A stretch of DNA of 64,000 nucleotides. It comes from Struthio camelus. Taxonomy: Eukaryota; Chordata; Aves; Struthioniformes; Struthionidae. This document shows positions 63,276-64,000 of this stretch, one piece after another. The DNA lies in assembly GCF_040807025.1 (NCBI RefSeq), contig NC_090944.1, positions 113,460,238-113,524,237 of the forward strand, given 5' to 3'. The position numbers and the translations under genes are program-made. The notes beneath the pieces are model-generated. The model saw only the letters and a list, made by a program, of their open reading frames with translations. It had not been told where the DNA came from and did not search any database. Positions within the stretch are counted from its first letter, which is position 1; every line of letters begins with the position of its first letter.

Positions 63276-64000
63276 AAAGGAGAAGCTAGGTAATTTCTAT
63301 CAAGATCATTGCCATAGTAGCTAAGATATACACAACAAACAATGTATTCAATTGCGCAGAATTTCAGATTGATCAAAACGTCATAAATCAGAGTTAATTA
63401 ACAGCAGTCACAGAGAAGGTTTGATGATTCTGTAAGTTAGCTATAAAAAGAGATTAAAGCTAAGAGAGGGGGAAAAAAGCATACACCTGATGGTATACTT
63501 GTGATTTCTGAAGTTCACAATTTGTACGCAGGAAGACTAAAGCTGTCTTATGTCCATTTTTGTGTGTAACACTAGGAGCACTAAAAAAAATAAAGAAAGA
63601 TTTAAGCGAGGAGTCTGTGCTTTATTTTCAACTTTCTAATTAGCAGTCAGATTGAAACTTTAAGAGTTAAACCGGTGAGTAGTCTGAGCCCTTAGCTAGC
63701 TGTTAAATCAGTCAGGAAATGATACAAATCCAAACCAGAAGTAACAACAGAAGCTCTTGTACAGAGATCTGCTGGGAGAATAAATTCTTTATAGTGAAAA
63801 CTGTTTTCATATAAACTCCGGGCAAACCAGACCCTGGATTTTGGCTAGAACACGGTAACACATCGCTGGGGCAGAGCCAGCCGGTGCGGCTAGCCTGACG
63901 CGGCTCCCGCTGCAGAAGAGGTACAGGTTTGATGGCCTGGAGTTTTGCTAAGCACAGCCAGGCTTCAGAGAGAAGATGTGGTTCTCCAAAAGAGGGAAAA

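Larger units (their letters stand above)
18751..64000 (-). other. KCNH1: Last intron of KCNH1 (partial, continues beyond the window)
   Basis: About 45 kb upstream of the terminal KCNH1 exon on its strand. KCNH1 is a very large gene in known vertebrates, so an intron this long is expected. I looked among the - strand open frames for the preceding exon, which encodes the cyclic-nucleotide-binding homology domain, and found none. The numerous open frames of 60-165 codons on both strands lack family signatures. Recognisable contents are listed as separate entries; stretches between them show nothing I can name. A small exon or an embedded noncoding gene cannot be excluded by eye. Confidence 0.8.

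Noticed and set aside
1..64000. Bacterial-type systems (operons, CRISPR, toxin-antitoxin, prophage)
   Set aside because: The DNA is vertebrate with spliced exons. No regularly spaced repeats, ribosome-binding sites or gene-dense arrays are present.
1..64000. tRNA, rRNA or microRNA genes
   Set aside because: No convincing tRNA A/B boxes, rRNA cores or known microRNA seeds were recognised by eye. The short perfect hairpins are too small for typical microRNA precursors.

Overview
This is a vertebrate nuclear window, most likely from a bird; a turtle or crocodilian is the main alternative. It holds spliced exons with canonical acceptors, long AT-rich noncoding DNA, microsatellites, and decayed LINE/SINE fossils of CR1 and MIR type. 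Mammalian Alu/L1-type repeats are absent. No operons, phage genes, CRISPR arrays or other prokaryotic features were seen.

Only two protein-coding pieces can be supported, both terminal exons of large multi-exon genes lying tail to tail. On the + strand, 447-538 is the last coding exon of HHAT (Hedgehog acyltransferase). It is preceded by the end of its last intron (1-446) and followed by a 3' UTR that probably ends near 2825. On the - strand, 17902-18750 is the last coding exon of KCNH1 (EAG1/Kv10.1 potassium channel). It encodes 282 residues: the end of the calmodulin-binding linker, the disordered tail and the C-terminal tetramerising coiled coil. Its 3' UTR probably runs down to about 11645, where an AATAAA with a UGUA-type upstream element and a GU-rich downstream element lies on the - strand. 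HHAT and KCNH1 are also convergent neighbours in the human genome, which supports both calls. Between the two inferred transcript ends lie about 8.8 kb without a recognisable gene.

From 18751 to 64000 the window appears to lie inside the last KCNH1 intron; I recognised no further KCNH1 exon there. The intron contains a CR1 reverse-transcriptase fossil (about 24755-25420), a second CR1-like 3' fragment (about 20850-20955), MIR/CORE-SINE-like fossils (about 36575-36715 and 39810-39945, with weaker ones), a degenerate family marked by gattttcaaaag, two CpG-rich patches (about 20370-20800 and 61970-62250), several perfect short inverted repeats, a 37-bp tandem duplication and simple repeats.

The two genes are not known to share a pathway: one modifies Hedgehog proteins in the endoplasmic reticulum, the other is a plasma-membrane voltage-gated channel. 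I found no convincing novel system. The items most worth checking are the CpG-rich intronic patches, the clustered hairpins at 49308-49359, and the long KCNH1 3' UTR with its C11 tract just after the stop codon.
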